Source: Myxococcaceae bacterium (GTDB lineage: Bacteria; Myxococcota; Myxococcia; Myxococcales; Myxococcaceae). Taken from it: a stretch of 64,000 nucleotides of DNA. The translations under genes were made by a program, and so were the position numbers. Positions 44,592-52,887 of the stretch are shown here, piece after piece. The notes beneath the pieces are model-generated. The model had not been told where the DNA came from and searched no databases. It worked only from the letters and a program-made list of their open reading frames with translations. The stretch spans positions 1-64,000 of the forward strand of contig JAEUJQ010000078.1 in the NCBI GenBank assembly GCA_016793095.1. Reading direction: 5' to 3'. The first letter of the stretch is position 1. Each line of letters starts with the position of its first letter.

Positions 44592-45628
44592 TGAGCGACG
44601 CAGCGGCGACGCGGTGGAAGACCTTCCTCGACAAGGTGCAGGCGCGCGTGGGCGAGCTCGAGGGCGAGGCGCAGGCAGGCCTCGAGGGCCTCGTGGAGAC
44701 CGAGGTGCTCGACCCGGCCCCGCTCTCGTCGGCGCTCAGCGAGCTCAAGGCCCGCTTCCACGGCCTCACGAAGAAGGTCGACGAGGCCTGGGAGAAGACC
44801 ATCGAGCCGATGCTCGAGGACGCGCCGGAGTCCGAGTGGGACGCGCTCTGGAGACAGGGCGAGCGGCTGCGCCGCCACATCGACCGCGCCTTCACCCAGC
44901 TCGAGCGCGAGGCGCTGGCCCACCACGCGCGGGCGCTCCACGAGAAGGTGAAAGAGGAGGCCGAACACGCCGTCGCCTGCAGCTCGTGCGGCGCGCCCCT
45001 CTCGAAGCGCGTTCGCCCGCGCACGGTGAACGTCACCTGCACGCACTGCCAGGCCGTCACGACGGTGCGGCCCGGGCTCGCGACGGCGATGTTCTTCGGG
45101 GGCGGCGCGCTCCACGCCCTCGGGGTCCGGGCGGCCGCCGAGCAGTTTGACGCGCTCTCCGACGCCGAGCGCCGCTTCACCTCGTACGCGCACCAACTGG
45201 AAGAAGACGCCGACGCCTTCCGCGCCGCGCACGAGACGGCCTGGCGCGCGTGGGCCGAGGAGAAGGCTCGCTGGGTGCCGGGCACGAAGCCCGACGCCAT
45301 CGCGAAGGACGTCGAGGTGAAGGTCGGTCAGGCGACGAAGCACCTCGAGCAGGAGGCGCACCGGCGCGGCGTGCGCTCGAAGGCGATGGCGCTGGCCGCG
45401 CGCGGAGACGTCGCCGCGCTCGTCGCCTTCATGCAGGGCGACGGCGCTGACGCGTACTTCTCGTTCGACGACCTGCTCGAGTGCGCGGCCGAGCACGACG
45501 TGAAGCCGGCGCTCGAGGCGGCGCTGAAGGCGCAGTTCAAGGCCGAGGCGCCCGATGAGCCCGAGCGCGAGTTCATCGCCGAGAAGCGCCGCGACGTGCT
45601 GCAGACGGTTCGCCGACGGCGCCGCTGA
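44591..45628 (+). CDS. Coiled-coil protein with a zinc ribbon
   Basis: 345 aa. Long helical N-terminus (residues 1-130, heptad-like, rich in Glu/Arg/Leu), then a four-Cys zinc ribbon CSSCGAPL...CTHCQAVT (about 136-157), a small hydrophobic stretch and a second helical part. The plan resembles the other Zn-ribbon protein of this cluster (42190). It could be a structural or scaffold protein binding nucleic acid or protein. No family recognised. Start overlaps the preceding stop (TGATG). Confidence 0.65.
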   Translation: MSDAAATRWKTFLDKVQARVGELEGEAQAGLEGLVETEVLDPAPLSSALSELKARFHGLTKKVDEAWEKTIEPMLEDAPESEWDALWRQGERLRRHIDRAFTQLEREALAHHARALHEKVKEEAEHAVACSSCGAPLSKRVRPRTVNVTCTHCQAVTTVRPGLATAMFFGGGALHALGVRAAAEQFDALSDAERRFTSYAHQLEEDADAFRAAHETAWRAWAEEKARWVPGTKPDAIAKDVEVKVGQATKHLEQEAHRRGVRSKAMALAARGDVAALVAFMQGDGADAYFSFDDLLECAAEHDVKPALEAALKAQFKAEAPDEPEREFIAEKRRDVLQTVRRRRR

Positions 45629-46033
45629 GGCCGCACCACGGAGAGCTGGCGGTCGACAGTCGATGCAGCAACGGAGCCAGTCGGCCCATGGGCGCGACGC
45701 ACTCAGACGACGACCTCCCGACGTTGCTGGAGCGGTCCAGGAAGCTCAAGGGAGCGATGGGCGCGGTGGCGTTCGTGATGCTCGAGAGGCTGCGCCGCGG
45801 TGGAATGAAGGAGCGCGAGCTCGGCCGACGGACGCGGAGCGCGAGCTGCTCCTCGGCGTGCTCGCGGCGCGCCTGGAGTCCGACGAGAAGCCGAACGGCG
45901 CCTGGTACGCCTGACCGTCGAGTTGGTGCTGGGGGCCGACCGGCACCGCGCACGTCGCTGCACGCCTCGCCGGTGGAACCGGCTACAACGCGCGGGTGTT
46001 CGACGTGCCGTCCCTCCTGCCCCCGGTGCCCTG
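45629..46033. other. 405-bp region between two plus-strand genes, holding a small frameshifted gene
   Basis: No intact gene covers this gap. A shifted frame at 45688-45914 (next entry) accounts for the first two thirds; the remainder (45915-46033) shows no coding signal and includes the upstream region of the DUF2330 gene. Confidence 0.5.
45688..45914 (+). pseudogene. Small gene with apparent frameshift
   Basis: The first frame reads 43 codons of helical, well-biased sequence (MGATHSDDDLPTLLERSRKLK...RGGMKERELG). The second frame (+2) then gives PTDAERELLLGVLAARLESDEKPNGAWYA and stops at 45914. Joined, they give one protein of about 75 aa with consistent composition, whereas neither frame alone looks complete. 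A single-base indel near 45815-45830 would explain this. Either a decayed gene or a sequence error. Confidence 0.45.
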
Positions 46034-47485
46034 ATGCGACGCCTTGATCTCGCGGCCGTGCTCGCCGCCTGCCTCCTGCCCTTCGCCGCGCACGCCTTCT
46101 GCGGCTTCTACGTCTCGAGCGCTGGCGCCGACCTCTTCAACGACGCCACCATGGTGGTGCTCACGCGCGACGGCACGCGCACCGTGCTGTCGATGCAGAA
46201 CAACTACCGCGGCCCGACCGAGGACTTCGCGCTCGTCATCCCCGTGCCCGTCGTCCTCAAGAAGGACATGGTGAAGACGCTGCCGAAGAACGTCTTCGAG
46301 CGGGTCGACGCCCTCGCGAGCCCGCGCCTCGTCGAGTACTACGAGCCGGGCGACTGCGGCCCGCCGCCGCCGATGCCGCCGTCGATGCCGATGCGCAGCG
46401 GCTCGGTCGAGCTGGCGAAGAGGAACCTCGGCGTCACCATCGAGGCGAAGTTCGAGGTGGGTGAGTACGAGATCCTCATCCTCTCGGCGAAGGAGGCGCT
46501 CGGCCTCGAGGTCTGGCTGAAAGAGAACAAGTACCGCATCCCCGCGCAGGCGGCGCCGCTGCTCGCACCCTACGTGCAGAACAACTGGAAGTTCTTCGTC
46601 GCGAAGGTGAACGCGAAGAAGGTCACGTTCCAGGACGGGCAGGCAGTGCTGTCGCCGCTGCGCTTCCACTACGACGCCGAGAAGTTCGAGCTGCCGGTGC
46701 GGCTGGGCCTCGTCAACAGCGCGGGCACGCAGGACCTCATCGTGCACGTCATCTCGAAGCACCGCTACGAGCTGGCGAACCGGCCGAACGTGCTCGTGCC
46801 CACCAACCTCGAGCTCACGCCCGCGGCGCAGCCCGAGTTCGGCGCCTTCTACGCCGCGCTCATCGAGCGCACCTTCGCGAAGTCGCCGACCGCCGCCATC
46901 ACCGAGTTCGCGTGGAAGGGCGCGATGCCGCCGCCGACGACGATGGTCTCGAGCGGCATCTACGGCGTGACGTGCGACCCGTGCCCGCCGCCGCACCCGG
47001 TGGACAACCCGCTCACGCGGCTGCTGGGCGCCGACGTGCTGCCCGGCATTCAGACGGACGAGGACGTGGCGAAGTTCGCGCGAGAGGCGACGCTCACGCG
47101 GCTGCACCTGCGCTACGGCAAGGACGACGCGAAGGACGACCTCGTGCTGCGCATCACCGACCCGGTCGTGGGCGGCGTGCCCGACAAGCAGACGCCCGGC
47201 GCGGGACCCGACAACCGCTTCCAGGGCCGGTACATCGTGCGCAAGCCGTTCGACAAGAGCCGCTGCTGGTCGGGGCGCTTCGGCGGTGGCGCGATGATGG
47301 GCGGGGGTCCTGTCGGTCCGCCGCCGGGCTCGATGCCCATCACTGCGGGCGCGCCGTCGAACATGACGAAGCCGGGCAAGCTGACGGCCGCGTTCGAGAG
47401 CTACCTGCGCGCCGACGTAGCTGACCTCGGCATCAAGGCGCCGGCCAGGGCCGTGGACCCGAAGACGCCCGCGCCGAAGAAGTGA
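46034..47485 (+). CDS. DUF2330 secreted protein
   Basis: 483 aa from ATG 46034. Signal peptide 1-21 (FAAHAFC). The body shows the DUF2330 signature: FCGFYVSSAGADLFNDATMVVLTRDGTRTVLSMQNNYRGP (in parts: NDATMVVLTRDG and SMQNNYRGPTEDFALVIPVPVV), then RVDALASPRLVEYYEPGDC and, later, a segment of Pro/Gly-rich loop (MMGGGPVGPPPGSM). DUF2330 proteins are abundant in myxobacteria, with unknown function. Probably exported to the envelope or outside. Convergent with the gene at 47586. Confidence 0.9.
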   Translation: MRRLDLAAVLAACLLPFAAHAFCGFYVSSAGADLFNDATMVVLTRDGTRTVLSMQNNYRGPTEDFALVIPVPVVLKKDMVKTLPKNVFERVDALASPRLVEYYEPGDCGPPPPMPPSMPMRSGSVELAKRNLGVTIEAKFEVGEYEILILSAKEALGLEVWLKENKYRIPAQAAPLLAPYVQNNWKFFVAKVNAKKVTFQDGQAVLSPLRFHYDAEKFELPVRLGLVNSAGTQDLIVHVISKHRYELANRPNVLVPTNLELTPAAQPEFGAFYAALIERTFAKSPTAAITEFAWKGAMPPPTTMVSSGIYGVTCDPCPPPHPVDNPLTRLLGADVLPGIQTDEDVAKFAREATLTRLHLRYGKDDAKDDLVLRITDPVVGGVPDKQTPGAGPDNRFQGRYIVRKPFDKSRCWSGRFGGGAMMGGGPVGPPPGSMPITAGAPSNMTKPGKLTAAFESYLRADVADLGIKAPARAVDPKTPAPKK

Positions 47486-47491
47486 CCGTGA

Positions 47492-47520
47492 GACCGCAGA
47501 CGCGGCTCAGGCGTCTGGTC
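47492..47520. terminator. Hairpin between convergent genes
   Basis: CAGACGC (47497-47503) and GCGTCTG (47511-47517) form a perfect 7-bp stem with a 7-base loop, flanked by GAC/GTC. It sits 12 bp past the DUF2330 stop and may serve that gene; no T-run. Confidence 0.45.
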
Positions 47521-47585
47521 GTTCGAGCCAGCCCTCCTTCGAAGCCGGTGCGCCCTCCTGGCCAGCGTCCATGGGGACGCGTGGC

Positions 47586-49220
47586 TCAGTCCTCGACGCA
47601 GAGGAGCCGACGCTGCGTGACGCACGTGTCGGTGCCACCGTTCCAGCTGAACCTCTGGGTCGTCGTGCCTGTGTCGCCAATCGCGCCGGTGACGCTGCCG
47701 CTCTGGCTGGTCCAACTGGAGCAGGTCTGCGCCGACGCTCCACCTGTCGCCGACGCGCCCGACCAGAAGAGGGCGTTCGACACGGGGACTCCAAGCTCGT
47801 TGGTGATGGCGAGCGTCGTTGGGAGCCCGAAGGTGAGCGCTGCACGGTTGGGGAACACCACGCCACCGTCGAGGAGCGTGAACGGGCCGTCGCGCAACGC
47901 GCGCTCCCCCGGGCGGATCGTCGAGGTCGCGACGAGCGCTCGCCAGGTTCCACCGAGCGTTCGCGCGCCCGCGACGTTCTGACACAACGTGTCCGCGCCG
48001 CTGAGGCCACCGAGGTTGCCGTTGAAGGTGAGGCTGGTGACGAACAACCGTCGGGGCGTCGTCGGCCGAGGACTCAGCCGGAGGGGCGGGAGGTCCTGCT
48101 CCAGGCAGAGGAGCCGGCGCCCGCTGGTGCACAGGTCGGGGGTCTGCGAGTCCCACACGACGGTGAAGCCGGAGACGGTGCCCGCGGTTCCCTGTCCGCT
48201 CGTCGACGTCCAATCGCTGCACCGGGTGGCGCTCGCCTGACCGGTCGAGGTGGTTCCGCTCCAGAAGTACCGTGTGCCCACGGTGGGCTCGCCCGTCTCG
48301 AACGTCACCTCTCCTCCGCCTGCGGCCAGTCCCAGGGTCAGGGCGGAGCGGTTCAAGAAGACCGTGCCGCCGTCGAGGTTGACCCAGGGGCCATTTCCAA
48401 TCATCCGGCTCGGCGCGTTCTCAGTGCCCGTGGACAGGAAGGCGCGCCAGGTTCCGTTCAGCAAGCGCGCGTCGGCGACCTCGGTGCAGACGACGTCTGC
48501 TGCTGCCGTCGCGGACCCGACGGAAGGGACGAGCGAGCGAAGGTCTCCGGTGCTTGACAAGGTGGTCACCACGATGCGCGTCTGGATGGGAGCGGGGGCG
48601 CCGCCTGCCGTGGAGCCGCCTGCCGCTCCGCCTGCTGCCGCTCCGCCTGCTGCTGCTCCACCTGCTGCTGCTCCGCCTGCTGCTGCTCCACCTGCTGCTG
48701 CTCCACCTGCTGCTGCTCCGCCTGCTGCTGCTCCGCCTGCTGCTGCTCCACCAGCCGCTGCTCCACCTGCTGCTGCTCCGCCTGCCGCTGCTCCACCTGC
48801 TGCTGCTCCACCTGCTGCTGCTCCACCAGCCGCTGCTCCACCTGCTGCTGCTCCGCCAGCCGCTGCTCCACCTGCTGCTGCTCCACCTGCTGCTGCTCCG
48901 CCTGCTGCTGCTCCACCTGCTGCTGCTCCGCCCGCCGCCGCTCCGCCTGCTGCCGCTCCGCCCGCCGCTGCCCCGCCACCAACGGAGACGTTGTCGACGG
49001 TGCAAGTCGACTGAAGACAACTCTCCGAGAGCTGACACTGTTTGCATGCAGTCCCTCGGGTGCCACAGGCCGTGGTCTGCGTGCCTGCCTGGCAGACCCC
49101 CTGCTCAGTGCAGCACCCCGATGGGCAGTTCGTGGCCGAGCAGCTCGGCACGGGCGGCGCACAATCGAGTGAAAGGACAGTCACGAGCAGCAGACACTGC
49201 CGAGAGAAGGGCGGGGGCAC
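47586..49220 (-). CDS. Low-complexity linker protein with two DUF1554 (endostatin-like) domains
   Basis: 544 aa from GTG 49220. The start is uncertain; this GTG opens a short hydrophobic leader (CLLLVTVLSLDC). Its putative lipobox has Asp at -1, so lipid attachment is doubtful. A Cys-rich headpiece (SCSATNCPSGCC) is followed by about 120 residues of GGAAA units, then two DUF1554-type modules (about 225-380 and 385-544). Each has VVTTL or FVTSL, a GTWRAF or GTWRAL core, a DGG segment, CSDWTS or CSSWTS and a final LLCLEQD or LLCVED. DUF1554 is distantly related to collagen NC10/endostatin and is a putative ligand-binding fold. Divergent from the gene at 49456. Confidence 0.8.
   Translation of the reverse strand: MPPPFSRQCLLLVTVLSLDCAPPVPSCSATNCPSGCCTEQGVCQAGTQTTACGTRGTACKQCQLSESCLQSTCTVDNVSVGGGAAAGGAAAGGAAAGGAAAGGAAAGGAAAGGAAAGGAAAGGAAAGGAAAGGAAAGGAAAGGAAAGGAAAGGAAAGGAAAGGAAAGGAAAGGAAAGGAAAGGAAAGGAAAGGAAAGGAAGGSTAGGAPAPIQTRIVVTTLSSTGDLRSLVPSVGSATAAADVVCTEVADARLLNGTWRAFLSTGTENAPSRMIGNGPWVNLDGGTVFLNRSALTLGLAAGGGEVTFETGEPTVGTRYFWSGTTSTGQASATRCSDWTSTSGQGTAGTVSGFTVVWDSQTPDLCTSGRRLLCLEQDLPPLRLSPRPTTPRRLFVTSLTFNGNLGGLSGADTLCQNVAGARTLGGTWRALVATSTIRPGERALRDGPFTLLDGGVVFPNRAALTFGLPTTLAITNELGVPVSNALFWSGASATGGASAQTCSSWTSQSGSVTGAIGDTGTTTQRFSWNGGTDTCVTQRRLLCVED
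48601..48985 (-). repeat. 15-bp tandem repeat encoding the GGAAA linker
   Basis: About 25 copies of a 15-base unit (plus-strand consensus CTGCTGCTCCACCTG with third-base variants), read on the minus strand as GGAAA. Copies differ at synonymous positions, and the unit length is a multiple of three, so copy changes would alter linker length and not frame. Confidence 0.9.
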
Positions 49221-49455
49221 GGACCAACACCTATCAGGACCAGTGGAGGAACGCGAAGCGCGGGCAGGTTCACACCGCGCCCTGACTGCATGACCGCCTG
49301 GCTGTGCTCGTTCTCCCCGGCTGCGCGAGGCTCGCGACGGAGCTGGCGGTCGGTGGGGCGCGCGCGAGGTAGACGCGTCCGGTGCGTGTGGGAATGCCCG
49401 GGCGTCCAGCCCAGAGACTGTCGCTCCGTGCGGTTCGACGAGTACACTCCGTCGC

Positions 49456-49692
49456 ATGAGTGTGGCCGACGAACAGACGCGTCGGGCGGCGCGTGCCTCC
49501 TGGCCCGGGCTCAAGACGAACCTGCAGGAGGCCGCGGGCGCCGAGGACCTCAGCGCCACGACGAGCCCCGAGCAGCGGCTCGCCATGATGTGGGAGCTCG
49601 CCCGGGGTGCCTGGGCGCTGACCGGCCAGCCGATGCCCGACTACGCGCGTGCGAACATGCCTGGACGCGTCATCCGTCCCGGTGACCGATGA
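49456..49692 (+). CDS. Small partner protein of the nucleotidyltransferase (putative antitoxin)
   Basis: 78 aa. ATG 49456; no signal peptide. Helical and basic (EQRLAMMWELARGAWALTGQP). Its stop overlaps the next start (ATGA), as in many toxin-antitoxin pairs with DUF6036-type nucleotidyltransferases. Role as antitoxin is inference from the arrangement. Confidence 0.6.
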   Translation: MSVADEQTRRAARASWPGLKTNLQEAAGAEDLSATTSPEQRLAMMWELARGAWALTGQPMPDYARANMPGRVIRPGDR

Positions 49693-50159
49693 GCGTCGAA
49701 GCGGGGCTCAACCCCGACTTTCTCGACCTGCTCGCTGCGTTCTCCCGTGCCGGCGTGCAGTTCATCGTGGTCGGAGCGCATGCCCTCGCGGCCAACGGGA
49801 TCGTCCGGAGCACCGGCGACCTCGACGTCTGGGTGCGACCGGCGAGCGAGAACGCCGCCCGGGTCGTCATCGCGCTGCGCGACTTCGGAGCGCCCCTCGC
49901 CCAGCATGGGGTCGCCGAGGCGGACTTCGCGCGGCCCGGCACGGTCTACCAGCTGGGCCTGCCCCCTCGGCGCATCGACGTCCTGACACAGATCAGCGGC
50001 GTCGAGTTCGACGAGGCCTGGGCAGATCGACGGTCGATCGCCGTCGGGGGTGCGCCGGTCGCCTTCCTGGGGCGCCGCGCGCTCATCAAGAACAAGCGAG
50101 CCGCGGGCCGGGCCAGGGACCTGCTGGACGTCGAGCTGCTCGAGCGAAGCGGCGGGTGA
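49689..50159 (+). CDS. MNT-fold nucleotidyltransferase (DUF6036/AbiEii-like), second copy
   Basis: 156 aa. VQFIVVGAHALAANGIVRSTGDLDVWVRP is the N-terminal fold with the G-D-L-D metal motif (RSTGDLDVWV), followed by the usual conserved second half (PRRIDVLTQISGVEF, LGRRALIKNKRAAGRARDLLDVELL). Its RALIKNKRAAGRARD segment is the conserved nucleic-acid/NTP-binding tail. Same family as the protein at 15219 but from a different branch. Convergent with pta, sharing the terminator hairpin. Confidence 0.85.
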   Translation: MSVEAGLNPDFLDLLAAFSRAGVQFIVVGAHALAANGIVRSTGDLDVWVRPASENAARVVIALRDFGAPLAQHGVAEADFARPGTVYQLGLPPRRIDVLTQISGVEFDEAWADRRSIAVGGAPVAFLGRRALIKNKRAAGRARDLLDVELLERSGG

Positions 50160-50172
50160 GCGCTTGCCCGAT

Positions 50173-50201
50173 TCGTGAGGGCACCAGCATCGCCCTCACG
50201 A
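50173..50201. terminator. Bidirectional hairpin overlapping the pta stop
   Basis: Perfect 10-bp stem: TCGTGAGGGC (50173-50182) and GCCCTCACGA (50192-50201), 9-base loop. It lies between the convergent nucleotidyltransferase and pta genes; the right arm includes the pta stop codon, so it can act for both strands. No T-run. Confidence 0.6.
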
Positions 50202-52274
50202 GCGCCGGGCGGCCGCCTGCTGCGCCTGGATCGCCGTCACCGCGATGGTGAAGACGATGTCGTCCACCAGGCAGCCGCGAGAGAGGTCGTTCACCGGACG
50301 GTTGAGCCCCTGCAGCACCGGCCCCATCGCCACCACGCCGGCGCTGCGCTGCACCGCCTTGTAGGTGACGTTCCCGGTGTTGAGGTCGGGGAAGATGATG
50401 ACGTTCGCCTTGCCCGCCACCGGTGACTTCGGCGCCTTCGTGCGCGCCACGTCGGCCATCACCGCCGCGTCGTACTGCAGCGGCCCGTCGAGCAGGAGCT
50501 CGGGCCGCCGCTGCTTCGCCAGCGCCGTCGCCTGCACCACCTTCTCGACGTCTTCCCCGCCGCCCGATGCGCCCGTCGAGTACGAGAGCATCGCCACGCG
50601 CGGGGGAATGCCGAAGGCCGCCGCCGTCTCCGCGCTCTGGATGGCGATCTGCGCCAGCTCCTCGGCCGTGGGGTTCGGCACCACCGCGCAGTCGCCGAAG
50701 ACGAGCACCTCCTCGGGCAGGCACATGAAGAAGACGCTCGAGACGAGATCGACGCCAGGCACCGTCTTGATGAGCTGCAGCGCCGGGCGAATGGTGTGCG
50801 CCGTCGTGTGCACGGCGCCAGACACGAGCCCGTCGGCCTCGCCCAGCGCCATCATCATCGTGCCCACCATGATGGCGTCCTGGAGCTCGTCCTGCGCGCG
50901 CTCCACCGTCATGCCGCGGGCCTTCCGGCGCTCGACGAGAGGCTCCACGTAGCGGTCAGCGATCGAGGCCGGGTCGATGATCTCCACCGTCGGCGGCAGC
51001 CGCACGCCCTGCTTCCGCGCGCGCTCCTGGACCTCCTCTGGCGGCCCCAGCAGGACACACCGGGCGATGCCGCGCTCCTGCACGATGGCCGCGGCCTCGA
51101 TGGTGCGCGGCTCCGTGCCCTCGGGCAGCACGATGCGCTTGTTCGCGGCCTTCGCCTGCTCGACGAGGCGCTGGCGGAAGGCCGGGGGCGACAGCCGCCG
51201 CGCCCGCCTCGTCGTCACCAGCCCCTTGAGCCACTGCTGATCGATGCGGTCGGCGACGGCGTTCATCGCCAGCTCCACGCGCTCGCGGTCATCGAGCGGG
51301 ATCTGCCGATCGACCGACGCCACGGCCGTCGCCACCTGGAAGCTGCCGTCGTGCACCGCCAGCACCGGGAGCCCCTTGGCCAGCGCCGGCGCGCAGAGCT
51401 GCATCACCCGCTCGTTGGGTTCGAAGTCGCCCGACAGCACGAGGCCCGCGATGCGCATGCCGCCGAGCACCGCGAGCGCCACGGCGAGGATGATGTCGTC
51501 GCGATCCGCCGGGGTGATGAGGAGCCGGTCGGGCGCGAACACCTTCACCGAGTTCGGCACCGTCATCGCGCACAGCCGCACGTCCCTGAACCGGCGCTGC
51601 CGCATCTCGCCTTCGTGCAGCACCTTCGCGCCGAGGGCGTCCGCGAGATCCTTCACGCGGAGCGCCGAGAGCTCCTCGCGGAACGGCACCACGGCCGCCG
51701 TGCCCAGCTTCTCGGCGAGGAGCGCCTGCGACCAGGCCAGGAGCTGCGCCTCGTCGTCGGTCTTCACCATGTTCACCACGCACGCGGGCTGCCGCCCCTC
51801 GCCCAGCTCACCAAAGCCGCGCGCGGCGATCGCCATGTCCTCCGCGAAGGGCACCGGCCCCTGGTCGCCCGCCGCCCCGACGAGCACCAGCTCTGCGTCG
51901 AGGGCCTTGAGCATGAGCGCGTTGAGCCGGCTCGCGTACGAGGCGCCGCCCTCGGTCACCATGCCCTCGACGACGAGCACGTCGGCCCCCTCGGCCGCGC
52001 GATCGCTCAGCGCCACCACGCGCTCGAGGAGCGTCTGCTCCTCGCCGCTGGAGAGGAGCTCCTCGACGACGGTGTTCGCCAGTGGTGCCGGCGGAGGGTG
52101 GAGCGGGGCCGCCAGCCTGGCGAGCGCCACGCTGCGATCCTCGATGCCCACGGCGATGGGCTTGCAGAAGGCGACGCGGACGCCCTGGCGATCGAGCGCG
52201 CGCATGAGGCCGAGGGCCGCAGTGGTGAGGCCGACGTTCCGGCCAGCAGGGGCGACGAAGAGCGTGCGGGCCAT
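50196..52274 (-). CDS. pta: Phosphate acetyltransferase (long form)
   Basis: 692 aa, close to the long E. coli type. The N-terminal P-loop/BioD-like domain (1-215, APAGRNVGLTTAALGL) and the DRTGG domain (about 225-340) precede the catalytic PTA domain (about 365-690; PEGTEPRTIEAAAIVQ, GVDLVSSVFFMCLP, ARTKAPKSPVAGKANVIIFPDLNTGN in pieces). It converts acetyl-CoA and phosphate to acetyl phosphate plus CoA. ackA is not in the window. Four bp downstream of a deaminase gene, so the two form an operon. Confidence 0.96.
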   Translation of the reverse strand: MARTLFVAPAGRNVGLTTAALGLMRALDRQGVRVAFCKPIAVGIEDRSVALARLAAPLHPPPAPLANTVVEELLSSGEEQTLLERVVALSDRAAEGADVLVVEGMVTEGGASYASRLNALMLKALDAELVLVGAAGDQGPVPFAEDMAIAARGFGELGEGRQPACVVNMVKTDDEAQLLAWSQALLAEKLGTAAVVPFREELSALRVKDLADALGAKVLHEGEMRQRRFRDVRLCAMTVPNSVKVFAPDRLLITPADRDDIILAVALAVLGGMRIAGLVLSGDFEPNERVMQLCAPALAKGLPVLAVHDGSFQVATAVASVDRQIPLDDRERVELAMNAVADRIDQQWLKGLVTTRRARRLSPPAFRQRLVEQAKAANKRIVLPEGTEPRTIEAAAIVQERGIARCVLLGPPEEVQERARKQGVRLPPTVEIIDPASIADRYVEPLVERRKARGMTVERAQDELQDAIMVGTMMMALGEADGLVSGAVHTTAHTIRPALQLIKTVPGVDLVSSVFFMCLPEEVLVFGDCAVVPNPTAEELAQIAIQSAETAAAFGIPPRVAMLSYSTGASGGGEDVEKVVQATALAKQRRPELLLDGPLQYDAAVMADVARTKAPKSPVAGKANVIIFPDLNTGNVTYKAVQRSAGVVAMGPVLQGLNRPVNDLSRGCLVDDIVFTIAVTAIQAQQAAARRS

Positions 52275-52278
52275 GGCG

Positions 52279-52779
52279 TCAGCTCCGGCTCGTGTCCTGG
52301 CTGATGGAGGCCAGGCGAGGGTCTCTGGGGCCCGCGACCATCTGCACCTCGACGCCGTGGCTGCTCAGGTAGTCGAGGCCGTTCTCGCCCGCGTACCCGC
52401 CGCCGACGACGATGACGCGGCGGAGCCCCGCGTGGTGAATCAGCTTCGCGCACATGACGCAGGGCTCGCCCGTCACCACGAGCCACGCGCCCTTGGTGGC
52501 TACGCCCGACGCGGCGCAGTTGCAGATGACGTTCATCTCCGCGTGGTGGCAGCCGATCTCCATGCGCGTGCCCGACGGCACGTTCATCGTGTCGCGCAGG
52601 CAGACCGCGCCGCCGCAGAGCTCGCCGCCCCCGCGCGGGCCGCCGTTGTAGCCGTCCATCAGCACGACGTTGCGCTCGGGGTCGAGCAGCAGGGCGCCGA
52701 ACTTCCGGCGCGGGCAGTTCGACGCGTTCGCCAGCGTCAGGCACTGCTCGATGCGAATGCGAATGTGCTTCTCCTTCAC
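52279..52779 (-). CDS. dCMP/cytidine deaminase-like protein
   Basis: 166 aa from GTG 52779, preceded by GGGAGGGTGAC; a longer form to 52800 is possible. The zinc motifs are CHHAEMNVICN (His and Glu of the H-A-E) and PCVMC. The early FGALLLDPERNVVLMDGYNGGPRG-type segment matches the dCMP deaminase branch (ComEB-like). It converts dCMP to dUMP, feeding thymidylate synthesis. Four bp before pta. Confidence 0.85.
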   Translation of the reverse strand: MKEKHIRIRIEQCLTLANASNCPRRKFGALLLDPERNVVLMDGYNGGPRGGGELCGGAVCLRDTMNVPSGTRMEIGCHHAEMNVICNCAASGVATKGAWLVVTGEPCVMCAKLIHHAGLRRVIVVGGGYAGENGLDYLSSHGVEVQMVAGPRDPRLASISQDTSRS

Positions 52780-52887
52780 GTCACCCTCCCTCGCCGTCAC
52801 GACAGGCTCACCGCGCGCTCCCGTTGTAGCAGGCGATGGGCGTGCCGGTGGACCTGCGCATCGACGGCGAAGCTCGACCGGCTCAGG

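Noticed and set aside
47507..48010. Other open frames around 47.5-49.6 kb, including a Pro/Ala-rich 254-codon plus-strand frame
   Set aside because: The Gly/Ala linker is open in several frames on both strands; only the minus-strand frame has DUF1554 domains.
48601..48985. Possible CRISPR array because of regular repeats
   Set aside because: Units are 15 bp and contiguous with no spacers; they encode a GGAAA linker in frame.
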